Shown here: in pieces, positions 17,332 through 26,107 of the stretch
How the letters are laid out: each line of letters starts with the position of its first letter
Numbering within the stretch: the first letter of the stretch is position 1
Origin: Methylobacterium nodulans ORS 2060
GTDB lineage: Bacteria; Pseudomonadota; Alphaproteobacteria; Rhizobiales; Beijerinckiaceae
Assembly (NCBI RefSeq): GCF_000022085.1
Contig: NC_011894.1
Coordinates: forward strand, 3,189,501 to 3,253,500
Direction of reading: 5' to 3'
Length of the DNA: 64,000 nucleotides
Notes under the pieces: model-generated
Seen by the model: only the letters and a program-made list of their open reading frames with translations
What the model was told of the DNA's origin: nothing
Databases searched by the model: none
Program-made: the position numbers and the translations under genes

Positions 17332-17560
17332 GGCGCGGGGCGCGGTGCGGTTCTTCAGGAGCGGCTTGCGCCGGCGCAGGTCCTGCAGCGCCACCTCGCC
17401 GCCGGTCGCGTAGAGCTCGCGGAAGCGGCAGAAGCTGTCGCGCGAGTAGCCCATCAGCTTGCAGGCTTGGCTGACGTTGCCGAGTTGCTTGGCCAGCTCC
17501 AGCAGGCCGACCTTGGCCCGGATGACCTTCCGCTCCTTCGTCAGGGCCGGTGTCCTCTCG
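17332..17560 (-). pseudogene. IS481-type transposase N-terminal remnant
   Basis: Translation of the minus strand gives [56 protein letters not shown] and [13 protein letters not shown]. This is the N-terminal helix-turn-helix domain of the IS481 group as I know it. There is no catalytic core. It lies between the truncated rhodanese gene and yihY. Confidence 0.65.
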
Positions 17561-17666
17561 AACGCCGAGGCCGGGCGCTGCGCATCCCGACCACTCCGCG
17601 CCCGGCCTCGGCTCGCGCCTCAGCTTCGCGACACCGTCCGTCAGATCAAGCCCTGACTACCGCAGG

Positions 17667-18710
17667 TTATGCCTGTGACGGGCCTACCGTGTCAGCGGCG
17701 AAGGCTTGACGCGATCCAAGCGGCTTGGGTCGCCCTGTCGTGCTGTCGCGCGCGGTCTGCCGCTCCATCTCGGCATTCAGCTCAGCACCGAGCAACACGA
17801 TCACTACCGACAGCCAGATCCAGGTCATGAATCCGACGCCAGCACCCAGAGAGCCGTACGTGCGATTGTAGCTGTCGAAGCTTGCGACGTACCAGGAAAA
17901 CAGCGCTGAGGCGCAGACCCAGAGCAGTGCGGCTACGCTGCTGCCCCACGTCACCCAGCGCCACTTGGCCTCACGCCGGCTCGGGCCGTAGCGATAGATC
18001 GCCGACAGCCCAAGGCTCACCACGACGAGAAGGGCGGGCCACCGAACAAGGCGCAGGGCCGCGTCGGCAGACGACCTGAGGCCGATTTGATTGAGAATGA
18101 TCGGCATGGCGACCACCATGCCTGTTGCAATCAGGGCAAAAACGACGCTACTGAGAGTGAACAGGAGCGTTGTTCCATAGAACCTCACAAGCGTCCGCTT
18201 CTCCCGCTCCTTGTAGATCACATTGAGAGCATCGAACAGCGCACTCACGCCCGAGTTCGCGCTCCAGAAGGCGATCAGCAAGCTCAGTACCGAAGTCGTG
18301 CTCAGCGTACCCGCACCTTGTTTGGTAATCCGGGTCAGTTCACTGGCGAGAAGGTCTAGAACGCCGCTCGGCAGCACGCCTGTGAGCAGGCTGAGATGCT
18401 GGTAGATAACGCTTGGATCCGCGACCAGCCCATAGAGCGATACGATCGTCGCCAAGCCCGGGAATACTGCAAGCAGCGCGAAGAAGGCGACGCCACCGGC
18501 TGTGGCGAGCACGCGATCCTGTGGCAAGGACCAGAACACGCGCCAGACGATGTCCTTCCATCCCGGTGCCGGGATCTGCGTCGGCTCATCGGCTGTGCGA
18601 CCCCGGCCGGGCTCGCGCGCACGAGTGAGTGCCAGGTCTGCCGTAACCTTGTCCGTCGCCCGAGTGCCGACTGAGCGCCAATCCTCGCCTTGCTTTTCTG
18701 GTTCCGCCAT
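17667..18710 (-). CDS. YihY/virulence factor BrkB family membrane protein
   Basis: This 347-residue protein has a charged 50-residue N-terminus, then a six-helix BrkB domain: RVLATAGGVAFFALLAVFPG, the FWSANSGVSALFDALNVIYKEREKR motif region, and GAGVGFMTWIWLSVVIVLLG followed by AELNAEMERQTARD. These match the family signature positions. It is an inner-membrane protein of uncertain role, often linked to envelope transport or stress. It is single on the minus strand. Confidence 0.9.
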   Translation of the reverse strand: MAEPEKQGEDWRSVGTRATDKVTADLALTRAREPGRGRTADEPTQIPAPGWKDIVWRVFWSLPQDRVLATAGGVAFFALLAVFPGLATIVSLYGLVADPSVIYQHLSLLTGVLPSGVLDLLASELTRITKQGAGTLSTTSVLSLLIAFWSANSGVSALFDALNVIYKEREKRTLVRFYGTTLLFTLSSVVFALIATGMVVAMPIILNQIGLRSSADAALRLVRWPALLVVVSLGLSAIYRYGPSRREAKWRWVTWGSSVAALLWVCASALFSWYVASFDSYNRTYGSLGAGVGFMTWIWLSVVIVLLGAELNAEMERQTARDSTTGRPKPLGSRQAFAADTVGPSQA

Positions 18711-18807
18711 GTGGAGCCGTGCTCCGATCCAGTGCTATTCACCTTACCTTGCGCGGAGATAGAATGAAGAGATTTTTCTGATTCGGTCTGCGGCACAGGT
18801 TTGTAGC

Positions 18808-19702
18808 TTATTCTCGGCCTTCTCGGGTTGGACTCGGATGCGGCTCTGTGCGGACGCACAACACCGGCGCACTTACGAGTTCATAGGCTATTGCCGCGAT
18901 CGTGATACCGCTTTCCTCGAAACGCTCAAGGATCTCGCGGCCCATCGCGCTCTTCAGCTCTCGTCCTCCGCGCGTGCGGGTCAGAGATCGGACCGTGATT
19001 TCTAGCCAGCTGTTCGTCAAACGTAAACAGGCCCTGGGCTCCACGCTGGCATTCGGAAGGTGGTAACGGCGCTGCAACTCCGCCGCATCTCTCCGGCACC
19101 CAGGTCCGTGATCCGACCGGCGTGCGTGCGCGCGGCCTCGAGCAGGATCGTCTCAGCGCGGGTCCGATTTGCTCCGTAGCGGATCGGGACCGTCAGCTCT
19201 TCCCAAATATACGGGAACTCGCGGGTGTAGTTGTAGGTAGGATCGTCAAATACCTTAGCATTCGAAACCGTCACCACTCTCCCTGTGTACTGCCGAGAAT
19301 GGATCCACGTCGACGACGGGCCCGTCGCGGCGGAGGTGACCGAGGCAGGCTCACCCATCTCCAGGATCGTCGCCTGCATGAACGACAGCGCGAGCACGTC
19401 TCCGCACACACCGCCCATGACGATCCGGTCGCCCAGATTGAAGGTCCCGCCCTGGAGGATCATCACGTAGCCTGCCATGGCCGTGATGACGCGCTGAAGT
19501 GCGAAGGCAAGCCCTGCCGTCACCAGGCCGAGGGCCGTGGCCAAGCGTGTCGGGTCGTCGAACCAGATTGAGAGCACGCCGAGCAACAGGAGGGTCGCGA
19601 CGGCCACGTTGACGATCTGGCACAGCCGGAAGCCGGTGCGCCGACCGCGGAGCCAAATACCTGCAAGGCTGTGTCTGACCCAGCAGCCATCACGTAACTC
19701 AC
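18808..19702 (-). pseudogene. MscS-family mechanosensitive channel, frameshifted
   Basis: The core reads ATALGLVTAGLAFALQRVIT, then MILQGGTFNLGDRIVMGGVC and VTVSNAKVFDDPTYNYTREF, the pore helix and beta domain of MscS proteins. Near 19075 the frame shifts: the C-terminal domain continues as RYHLPNASVEPRACLRLTNS and EILERFEESGITIAAIAYEL in another frame. The N-terminal part (MSYVMAAGSDTALQVF, 19702) is also out of frame with the core. Two breaks imply a pseudogene unless they are sequencing errors. It ends two bases from the antiporter gene and reads in the same direction. Confidence 0.7.
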
Positions 19703-19703
19703 C

Positions 19704-21950
19704 TCAGCTCGCCAGAAACATCACGGAGCGGTCCGACGCTTCGAGAACAGCGTCCGCCACGGGACCAAGCGCAAGGATCTCGCCGGACCGCCGAGTGACC
19801 CCGAGGACCAGCAGCGTGTGTTGGCCGAGACGGGCTTGTCGCAGCACGGCATCACCGACCGTGATGCCGCTCCTGGCCATCGTGCGGAGGGCAACACCGT
19901 ACCGGTCAGCCAGCGTCGCTGCCTCTTTCAAAACCGCTCCATCGCCCCGCCGCAGCCCTGCCCAGCGGTTCAGTCGCCGTGACGGCTTGCCTGCACCTTG
20001 CTCGCTGGACACGTGGAGCGCCGTCACGGGCGTGCCCGACGCGCGTGCCAGCGTGAGCGCAACCTCAAGCCCGCGCCGCGAGATCTCCGTTCCGTTGATC
20101 GGGACCAGGATATCGAGGGGGGCTTCCTCAGGACGCAGGATATGCGTCCCGCGTGCGGCAACGATGGCCAGAGGTCCCTCGAAACTCCCCGCCACGCGCG
20201 AGACGACCGCGTTGAACCCCCCGCCCGGCCCGGTGGTCGGCTCGATGCCCACGACCAGCAGGTCGTAGCCTTTGCGCGCCTCCTCGGCCACAGCATCCTC
20301 CAGCGGCGTCTCCGGCGATTGCTCCAGCACATCGAGCCCCGGAGCAATCTGTCCGACCTGCTCCGCCGCACGGGCCTGCACGGCCTCTGCCGTGCTGCGC
20401 ACGACACCAGGGAGATCAGTTCTCGGCGTGCCGGCTGCGTCCGTGCCGGACCCCAGCCGGATCACCGTGACCGGCATGCTGCGCGCGCCTGCGATCAACC
20501 CGGCAAGCCGCGACGCGAAGCGGCCTTTGGCTGTCTGGTCGGCGGTGACGAGAAGCCGCTCCAGATTCGGTACGAAGCCGCGCTCTTCGAAGGCCTCGCG
20601 CTCAAGCCGCTGGCGCTCGGCCTCGTCGAGGGGAAGCCGAGCCAAGGCCCAGCGCAGCATCGGCGGCATGGCGAGCGTGGTGATCACCGCCATGGCCACG
20701 ATCATCGTGAACAGGTTCTGAGACAATGCCCCGATCGACAGGCCGATGGTCGCGACGATCACCTCGGTCGAGCCGCGCGCGTTCATCCCGCAAGCCAAGG
20801 CGAGCGCCTCGCGTGAGTGCAGACGGCCGAGGACGCCTCCGGCGAAGGCACCGGCGAACTTGCCCAGGCTCGCGACCGCCACGAGTGCCACGGTCAGGAG
20901 CAGGAGATGCGGGTCACGCAGGACCGTCAGATCCGCGCTCAATCCCGCAAGGCCGAAGAAGACGGGCGCGAACAGGGCCGTGATCAGGCCACGGAGTTGT
21001 TCGTCGATCTGGCGGGTCAGGATGGGCGATTGGCCGACCAGGAGGCCGGCCATGAAGGCGCCCAGCACGGTGTGTACGCCAATGGCGTGGGTGACGAGCG
21101 CCATCAGCCCCATGATCACCAGGATGGCGGTGATCACCGCCGCCTCGCTGACAAGATTGTCGTTCGTCCATCGGATCACCAGAAAGACGAGCCGCTGACC
21201 GAGCGTGAAGCTCAGAACCAGGAACAGCGCCGTACCGACCAAGCTCTGGCCGAGGCTCCAGAGGTCCACCTGCCCGTGCAGGGCCAGGCTGAACGTGATC
21301 GCGATGATGACCCAGCCGATCGTGTCGTCGATGATGGCCGAGGCAACAATGACCTGCCCGACCTTGCGGCGCAGGAAGCCCATTTCGCGCACCACCATGG
21401 CGACGATCTTGACCGAGGAGATCGAGAGCGCCGTGCCGAGAAACAGAGAGGTGATGAGGCGAAGGTCGGGCTTGGGGAGGAGGGAGGCCGGCAGGAACTC
21501 GCCCAAGGCAAAGCCAAGCACGAAGGGAATAGCGACGCCCGTGACAGAGACGCTGAGTGCGGCGTGCCGTACTCGGCGCACGAGGGCGAGGTCGGTCTCC
21601 ATGCCGGTCAATAGGAGGAGAAGCAGGATGCCGAGCTGCGAGACGGCGTCGAGCATCGCCTTCTGTTCCGGGCGTGGCGGGAAAAGGCTGTGCTGCAGGT
21701 TGGGCAGGAGGGCACCGAAGACGGACGGCCCGAGGAGGATGCCAGCCATCAGCTGGCCCATGATGCTTGGCTGGCCAAGGCGCTGCATGAACTCGCCTAG
21801 AAGGCGTCCGGACACGAGGAGTACAGTGATCTGTGCCAGGAAGATGAGCTCGGACGCATGGCCGGCACCGGCCTCGCCCGCCGCTTGGGCGGCCAGCGGC
21901 CACCATGCCAACAGGCTCACCGCGCCGATCGCAAGCTGCCCCACCCTCAT
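19704..21950 (-). CDS. Kef/CPA2-type cation:proton antiporter with C-terminal USP domains
   Basis: From ATG 21950 (GGAG ten bases upstream) the protein has 748 residues. Residues 1-25 look like a signal or first helix. About 12 membrane helices follow with the CPA2 features LGQPSIMGQLMAGILLGPSV, ASAIIDDTIGWVIIAI (the ion-binding aspartates) and ACGMNARGSTEVIVATIGLS. The last 290 residues contain two USP-like halves (DILVPINGTEISRRGLEVAL). It probably exchanges K+ or Na+ for protons under stress. The downstream broken MscS gene would have been a functional companion in osmotic adaptation. Confidence 0.88.
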   Translation of the reverse strand: MRVGQLAIGAVSLLAWWPLAAQAAGEAGAGHASELIFLAQITVLLVSGRLLGEFMQRLGQPSIMGQLMAGILLGPSVFGALLPNLQHSLFPPRPEQKAMLDAVSQLGILLLLLLTGMETDLALVRRVRHAALSVSVTGVAIPFVLGFALGEFLPASLLPKPDLRLITSLFLGTALSISSVKIVAMVVREMGFLRRKVGQVIVASAIIDDTIGWVIIAITFSLALHGQVDLWSLGQSLVGTALFLVLSFTLGQRLVFLVIRWTNDNLVSEAAVITAILVIMGLMALVTHAIGVHTVLGAFMAGLLVGQSPILTRQIDEQLRGLITALFAPVFFGLAGLSADLTVLRDPHLLLLTVALVAVASLGKFAGAFAGGVLGRLHSREALALACGMNARGSTEVIVATIGLSIGALSQNLFTMIVAMAVITTLAMPPMLRWALARLPLDEAERQRLEREAFEERGFVPNLERLLVTADQTAKGRFASRLAGLIAGARSMPVTVIRLGSGTDAAGTPRTDLPGVVRSTAEAVQARAAEQVGQIAPGLDVLEQSPETPLEDAVAEEARKGYDLLVVGIEPTTGPGGGFNAVVSRVAGSFEGPLAIVAARGTHILRPEEAPLDILVPINGTEISRRGLEVALTLARASGTPVTALHVSSEQGAGKPSRRLNRWAGLRRGDGAVLKEAATLADRYGVALRTMARSGITVGDAVLRQARLGQHTLLVLGVTRRSGEILALGPVADAVLEASDRSVMFLAS

Positions 21951-22264
21951 GCCTATTCGCTCCAACTCTCGTCAGGCACCAACGTGCGAAGCAGCAGCTC
22001 GGGTTGAAAGAATTGGAGCTTCCCGAGCTCTGGGCGTGAGCGCCCTCTCACAGGTTGTGAAGGTCGCGCCCAAAGCCTCTGCCGGGCAACTCACGTGGGA
22101 AGGAAAGCCGAGGAGATCCCCTTCTTGAATCCCCGGAGCCGATCCGTGTGCTCAGACGTTGTAGCTCGCCCGGTGGCGCGGTTGTCGCTCGGCCCCTTGG
22201 TTCACGCTCATCACCACTCAGGCATCCGGTACTTGTCTGGCGAAGATTGAGAATCAGCGGCAGC

Positions 22265-22577
22265 ATGCATGGCAGCTCCGGACAAGGCAGCGCTCAGACG
22301 CGGCTCTCGCTTCACCACCTGCTCTTCGACCGGAGCCTCGCGTCCATGCTGGGCCTCGGCTTCAGCTCCGGCATTCCCTTCCTGCTCGTCTACGCAACGC
22401 TGTCCGCGTGGCTCTGGGAGGCGAAGGTCCCGCTCGGCACGCTTGGGCTGATGAGCGAGCTGACGCTGGCCTACAAGTTCAAGTTCGTCTGGGCGCCCTT
22501 CCTCGACCAGTATGACGCGCCCCTGTTCAGCCGCTGGCTGGGCCGGCGCCGTGGTTGGATCATCGTCTCCGCGAGCG
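22265..22577 (+). pseudogene. AmpG-like muropeptide permease, N-terminal fragment
   Basis: From ATG 22265 the frame encodes LHHLLFDRSLASMLGLGFSS, GIPFLLVYATLSAWL, LGTLGLMSELTLAYKFKFVW and APFLDQYDAPLFSRWLGRRR. This is the start of AmpG-family MFS permeases, which import anhydromuropeptides. Homology stops at about 22577 (GWIIVS), and unrelated sequence follows to a stop at 22705. About 100 of an expected 430 or more residues remain, so it is dead. Confidence 0.7.
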
Positions 22578-22701
22578 GACGTTCAACTGTCGAGGCCGGA
22601 ATAATTGCTCATGTTCCGACAGCAGTCCTTCGCGAGGCGTTCAGGATCACGCCTCGCGTCTATTTGCCAATTCAGAATGCCAGGCTGGGAACGGATCAAT
22701 A

Positions 22702-23796
22702 TTAATTGGATTGACTGAAATCTCCATTTGACCAGCTGTAAAGAACGTAACCTGGGGCGGAAATATCTCCCTTTCTGTCGAAGCCAACCGAACCCAGTAT
22801 CGTTTCGAAAGTCTTGGACTTCAGGGTGCGGTCGATCGCCTTGGGATCGACCGACTTTGCGTCGCGGGCGGCGGCGGCGAGGACCTGGACGGCGGTGTAG
22901 CCGTAGAGCGTGAATCCTTCCGGGTCGATGCCCTGCGCCTTGAAGCGATCGACCACGGCCTTCGCTTCGGGCCGCTTGCGGGCATCGGGGTTGAACGTCA
23001 TGAGAACGCCATCGGACGCGCTGTGCGCGATAGCCGAGAATTCCTTGCTGGCGATGCCGGAGGTCCCGATCCACTGGGGCTTATAGGCCTGTTCGGCCGC
23101 CTGGCGGACGAGCGTTCCCATCTCCTGATGGTAGCCACCGAAATAGACGACGTCGATGCCGGCCGATTTCAGCCGAGTGATGACGGACGTGTAATCGCGC
23201 TCGCCCGGCGTGATCGCCGTGAATAGCGTCTCCTTGATGCCGAGTCTGTTGAGATTCGCCTTCGTCGAATCCGCGAGGCCGCGGCCAAAGGGCTGATTGT
23301 CGTGCAGGATCGCGACCTTCTTGCCGGGAAAGCGTTCGGCGATGGTCCTGGCGGCAAGCTCACCCTGCTGATCGTCGCGACCGCAGACGCGGAAGATTCC
23401 GGCAAGGCCCCGCTCGGTCAGTTTCGCCACGTTGGCGGAGGGAGTGATCATCACGTCCCCGTTCTCCGCATAGATCTCGGAAGCCGTCATTGTCGCACCC
23501 GAGCAGACATGCCCGACGATCAGCCGCACTTTGTTCTGGAGGAAGCGGTTCGCCACCGACACGGCTTGCTTGGGATCGCAGGCATCGTCCTGGACATCGA
23601 TGACGAGCTTCTCGCCGTTAAGACCCCCATGATCGTTGACGTCCTTCACGGCCGCGTTCACGCCGTTGAGCACCTGGTCGCCAATCGCCGCGACCGGTCC
23701 GGTTCGCGGCACGACCACGCCGACGACCACGTCCGCCCGGACGGCCGTCGACGACAGCAGAGCAGCGAGCAACCACAAACCTGACCGCGTTCTCAT
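22702..23796 (-). CDS. ABC transporter substrate-binding protein, branched-chain amino acid type
   Basis: ATG 23796 has GAAGAGG upstream and opens a 364-residue protein with signal peptide RTRSGLWLLAALLSSTAVRA. The LivJ/LivK (peripla_BP_6) fold is clear: VVGVVVPRTGPVAAIGDQVL, VIDVQDDACDPKQAVSVANR, VGHVCSGATMTASEIY and FGGYHQEMG. It binds a ligand in the periplasm. No permease or ATPase gene lies nearby, so it is an orphan receptor. A 16-bp motif upstream (23942-23957) recurs before hyuB, suggesting shared control and perhaps a hydantoin- or amide-like ligand. Confidence 0.88.
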   Translation of the reverse strand: MRTRSGLWLLAALLSSTAVRADVVVGVVVPRTGPVAAIGDQVLNGVNAAVKDVNDHGGLNGEKLVIDVQDDACDPKQAVSVANRFLQNKVRLIVGHVCSGATMTASEIYAENGDVMITPSANVAKLTERGLAGIFRVCGRDDQQGELAARTIAERFPGKKVAILHDNQPFGRGLADSTKANLNRLGIKETLFTAITPGERDYTSVITRLKSAGIDVVYFGGYHQEMGTLVRQAAEQAYKPQWIGTSGIASKEFSAIAHSASDGVLMTFNPDARKRPEAKAVVDRFKAQGIDPEGFTLYGYTAVQVLAAAARDAKSVDPKAIDRTLKSKTFETILGSVGFDRKGDISAPGYVLYSWSNGDFSQSN

Positions 23797-23941
23797 GGCC
23801 ATCCTCTTCAAAGACCGCTGACGATGCGACGGCTCCCGACGGGTCGGCCGCGTCAGCATCACCCCTCGTCGGGCAGCGGATGCTGGCGGAAGCGCGCCCG
23901 CTCGGCGTGTCCAGCAGGGGGCGAAGGCGTTCGATAAATCA

Positions 23942-23957
23942 AATACGACTTCGATAT
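23942..23957 (-). promoter_or_regulatory. Candidate LysR operator, copy 1
   Basis: AATACGACTTCGATAT lies about 145 bases upstream of the binding-protein start. It matches AATACGCGTTCGATAT at 27819-27834 before hyuB in 14 of 16 positions. The ATA-N9-TAT layout is compatible with a LysR-type T-N11-A box. Recurrence at just these two places supports a shared regulator, presumably the LysR protein at 27844-28764. Confidence 0.45.
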
Positions 23958-24038
23958 GTGATCATACCCGGCCGTTGATAATGAGGCGCGAGACCGCGTC
24001 TGCCTGCGCCTGGATGGCGGCCATGGCCCGCGGACCGG

Positions 24039-26099
24039 TCACGCTCCGGGCCGCAGCCTGATGTCGAGCCAGCCGAAGCGGTCGGCGGTCAGGGTGTCAC
24101 CCTCGCCGAGGACGACTGTCGTCGTCTCGGCTTCGATCAGGGCCGGTCCCGTCAGCCGGCATCCGGCCTTCAGCGCCTCGAAGGCGTAGACCGGCACCTC
24201 CCGCCAGCGGTCGAAGAAGGCGCGCCGCATCCGGACAGGGCTGATCGGCCGATCATCCGCAGGCGCCGCCTCGGCCGGAGCGACCGCCTCGACCGCCCCG
24301 ACGGCCGCGACCTGCACGTTGACGAGGACCACCTCCTGGCCCGGCGAGGCGTAGGTGTAGAGCTCCTCGTGACGCCGGTGGAACCGCTCCGTGAGCGCGG
24401 CGACGGAACCGGGCGCGGCGAGGTCCAGCCCGTCGAGCGGGACATCGACCTCGAAGATCTGCTCGCCGTAGCGCATCTGGGCCGACCGCTCGAGGCGGAT
24501 CGGACCGTCGAACCAGGCCCGGAGCCGCCCGGTCGCCTCGGTCTCAAGCGGCCGGAAGAGGGCGGCGAGCGCCGACGGATCGAGGCGCGCGGTGTCGGCC
24601 AGGTGACTGCGCGAGACCTCGTAGCGCAGATCACCGTTCAGCATGCCCCATGCCGACAGGACCGAGGCCATGGCAGGCACGATCACGCGTCCCACCTCCA
24701 TCTCCCGTGCGACCTCGACCGCATGAAGCCCCGCCGCGCCGCCGAAGCTCAGGATGGCGAAGCCGCGCGGATCGACGCCGCGCCGCAGGGTCATCAGCCG
24801 GATGCCGTCCGCCATCTTGAGATTGACGAGCCGGTAGATGCCGGCCGCCGCCTCGTCGCGCGTCGTACCGAGCCGGGCCGCCAACCGATCCATGACGGCG
24901 ATCGCGCCGGCCTCGTCCAGCCTGCGGCGCCCGCCGAGGAAGTGGTCGGCATCGAGATAGCCGAGGAGCAGGTTGGCATCCGTGACGGTCGGCTCGGTCC
25001 CGCCCTGGCCATAGCAGACGGGGCCGGGCTTCGAGCCCGCGCTATCCGGCCCGACCTGCAGGATCCCGCTTGCGTCGACGCGAGCGATCGAGCCGCCCCC
25101 CGCCCCGATGCTGATGATGTCGAGGCTGCGCAACGCAATCCGCTCCCCTGCGAGGCCGCCGGCTGCCGAGAGGGCGATCGACCCGTCCGCCACGAGCGAG
25201 ATGTCCGTCGAGGTCCCGCCCATGTCGAACGGGATCAGGTTGCGCGCGCCCGTGAGCGCCGCGACGTACCGGCTTCCGGCCACGCCGCCGGCCGGCCCCG
25301 ACAGCACGGTCGCGGCCGCGAGCCGGGCCGCCTCGCGCAGCGGCACGACACCGCCCTGCGACAGGATGATGAACAGCGCCCCCTCGAAGCGGATCTCCGC
25401 GAGACGCCGTTCGAGGCTCGCCAGGTAGCGCCGCACGGCCGGGCCGACATAGGCGTTGACGACCGTGGTCGAGACCCGCTCGAATTCCTTGATCTGCGGC
25501 AGCACCTCGCTCGACAGGGTGACGTAGGCGTCCGGCATCAGCGCGGCCAGCCGCTCGGCGGTGCGCCGCTCATGTGCGGGGTTGCGATAGCTGTGCAGGT
25601 AGGCGACCGCGACGGCCTCGACACCGGCGCTCCTGAGGCGCGCGATCTCCGCGTCCAGCTCCGCCTCGTCGAGCGCGGCCAGGACCGTGCCGTCATGGGC
25701 GACGCGCTCGGTGACGCCCCGGCGCAGCTGGCGCGGAACCAGCGGCTCGGGCGGAGGCATCAGGAGATTGTAGCGATCGGGCTTCAGCCCTTCGCGCATC
25801 TCCAGCACGTCCCGGTGGCCCCGGGTCGTCAGCAGCCCGACCTTCGCGCCCTTGCGCTCCAGGAGCGCGTTGGTGGCGACCGTGGTGCCGTGCACGATGC
25901 GGTCGGTCGCCGAAAGCAGGCCCGCGAGGTCGACGCCGAGGCGGTCGGCGAGGTCGCCGAGGCCGGTGAGGACGCCGACCGACTGATCCTCCGGGGTCGA
26001 GGGCGTCTTCACGAAGGTGAGCGTTCCCGCGTCGTCCACGCAGGCCAGATCGGTGAAGGTCCCGCCAACGTCGATGCCGATGCGATAGGTCTTGGACAT
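24039..26099 (-). CDS. hyuA: Hydantoinase/oxoprolinase subunit A
   Basis: The 686-residue protein has the full A-subunit layout. The N-terminal actin-like ATPase segment is RIGIDVGGTFTDLACVDDAG. IVHGTTVATNALLERKGAKV and the central LIPFDMGGTSTDISLVADG phosphate loop follow. Then come GAGGGSIARVD, ILSFGGAAGLHAVEVAREM, and a C-terminal beta region. With HyuB it forms an ATP-dependent cyclic amidase acting on hydantoins or 5-oxoproline. It lies 8 bases after hyuB, so the two are co-translated. Acetone carboxylase-like relatives are possible but lack this pairing. Confidence 0.93.
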   Translation of the reverse strand: MSKTYRIGIDVGGTFTDLACVDDAGTLTFVKTPSTPEDQSVGVLTGLGDLADRLGVDLAGLLSATDRIVHGTTVATNALLERKGAKVGLLTTRGHRDVLEMREGLKPDRYNLLMPPPEPLVPRQLRRGVTERVAHDGTVLAALDEAELDAEIARLRSAGVEAVAVAYLHSYRNPAHERRTAERLAALMPDAYVTLSSEVLPQIKEFERVSTTVVNAYVGPAVRRYLASLERRLAEIRFEGALFIILSQGGVVPLREAARLAAATVLSGPAGGVAGSRYVAALTGARNLIPFDMGGTSTDISLVADGSIALSAAGGLAGERIALRSLDIISIGAGGGSIARVDASGILQVGPDSAGSKPGPVCYGQGGTEPTVTDANLLLGYLDADHFLGGRRRLDEAGAIAVMDRLAARLGTTRDEAAAGIYRLVNLKMADGIRLMTLRRGVDPRGFAILSFGGAAGLHAVEVAREMEVGRVIVPAMASVLSAWGMLNGDLRYEVSRSHLADTARLDPSALAALFRPLETEATGRLRAWFDGPIRLERSAQMRYGEQIFEVDVPLDGLDLAAPGSVAALTERFHRRHEELYTYASPGQEVVLVNVQVAAVGAVEAVAPAEAAPADDRPISPVRMRRAFFDRWREVPVYAFEALKAGCRLTGPALIEAETTTVVLGEGDTLTADRFGWLDIRLRPGA

Positions 26100-26107
26100 G
26101 GCGGGGC

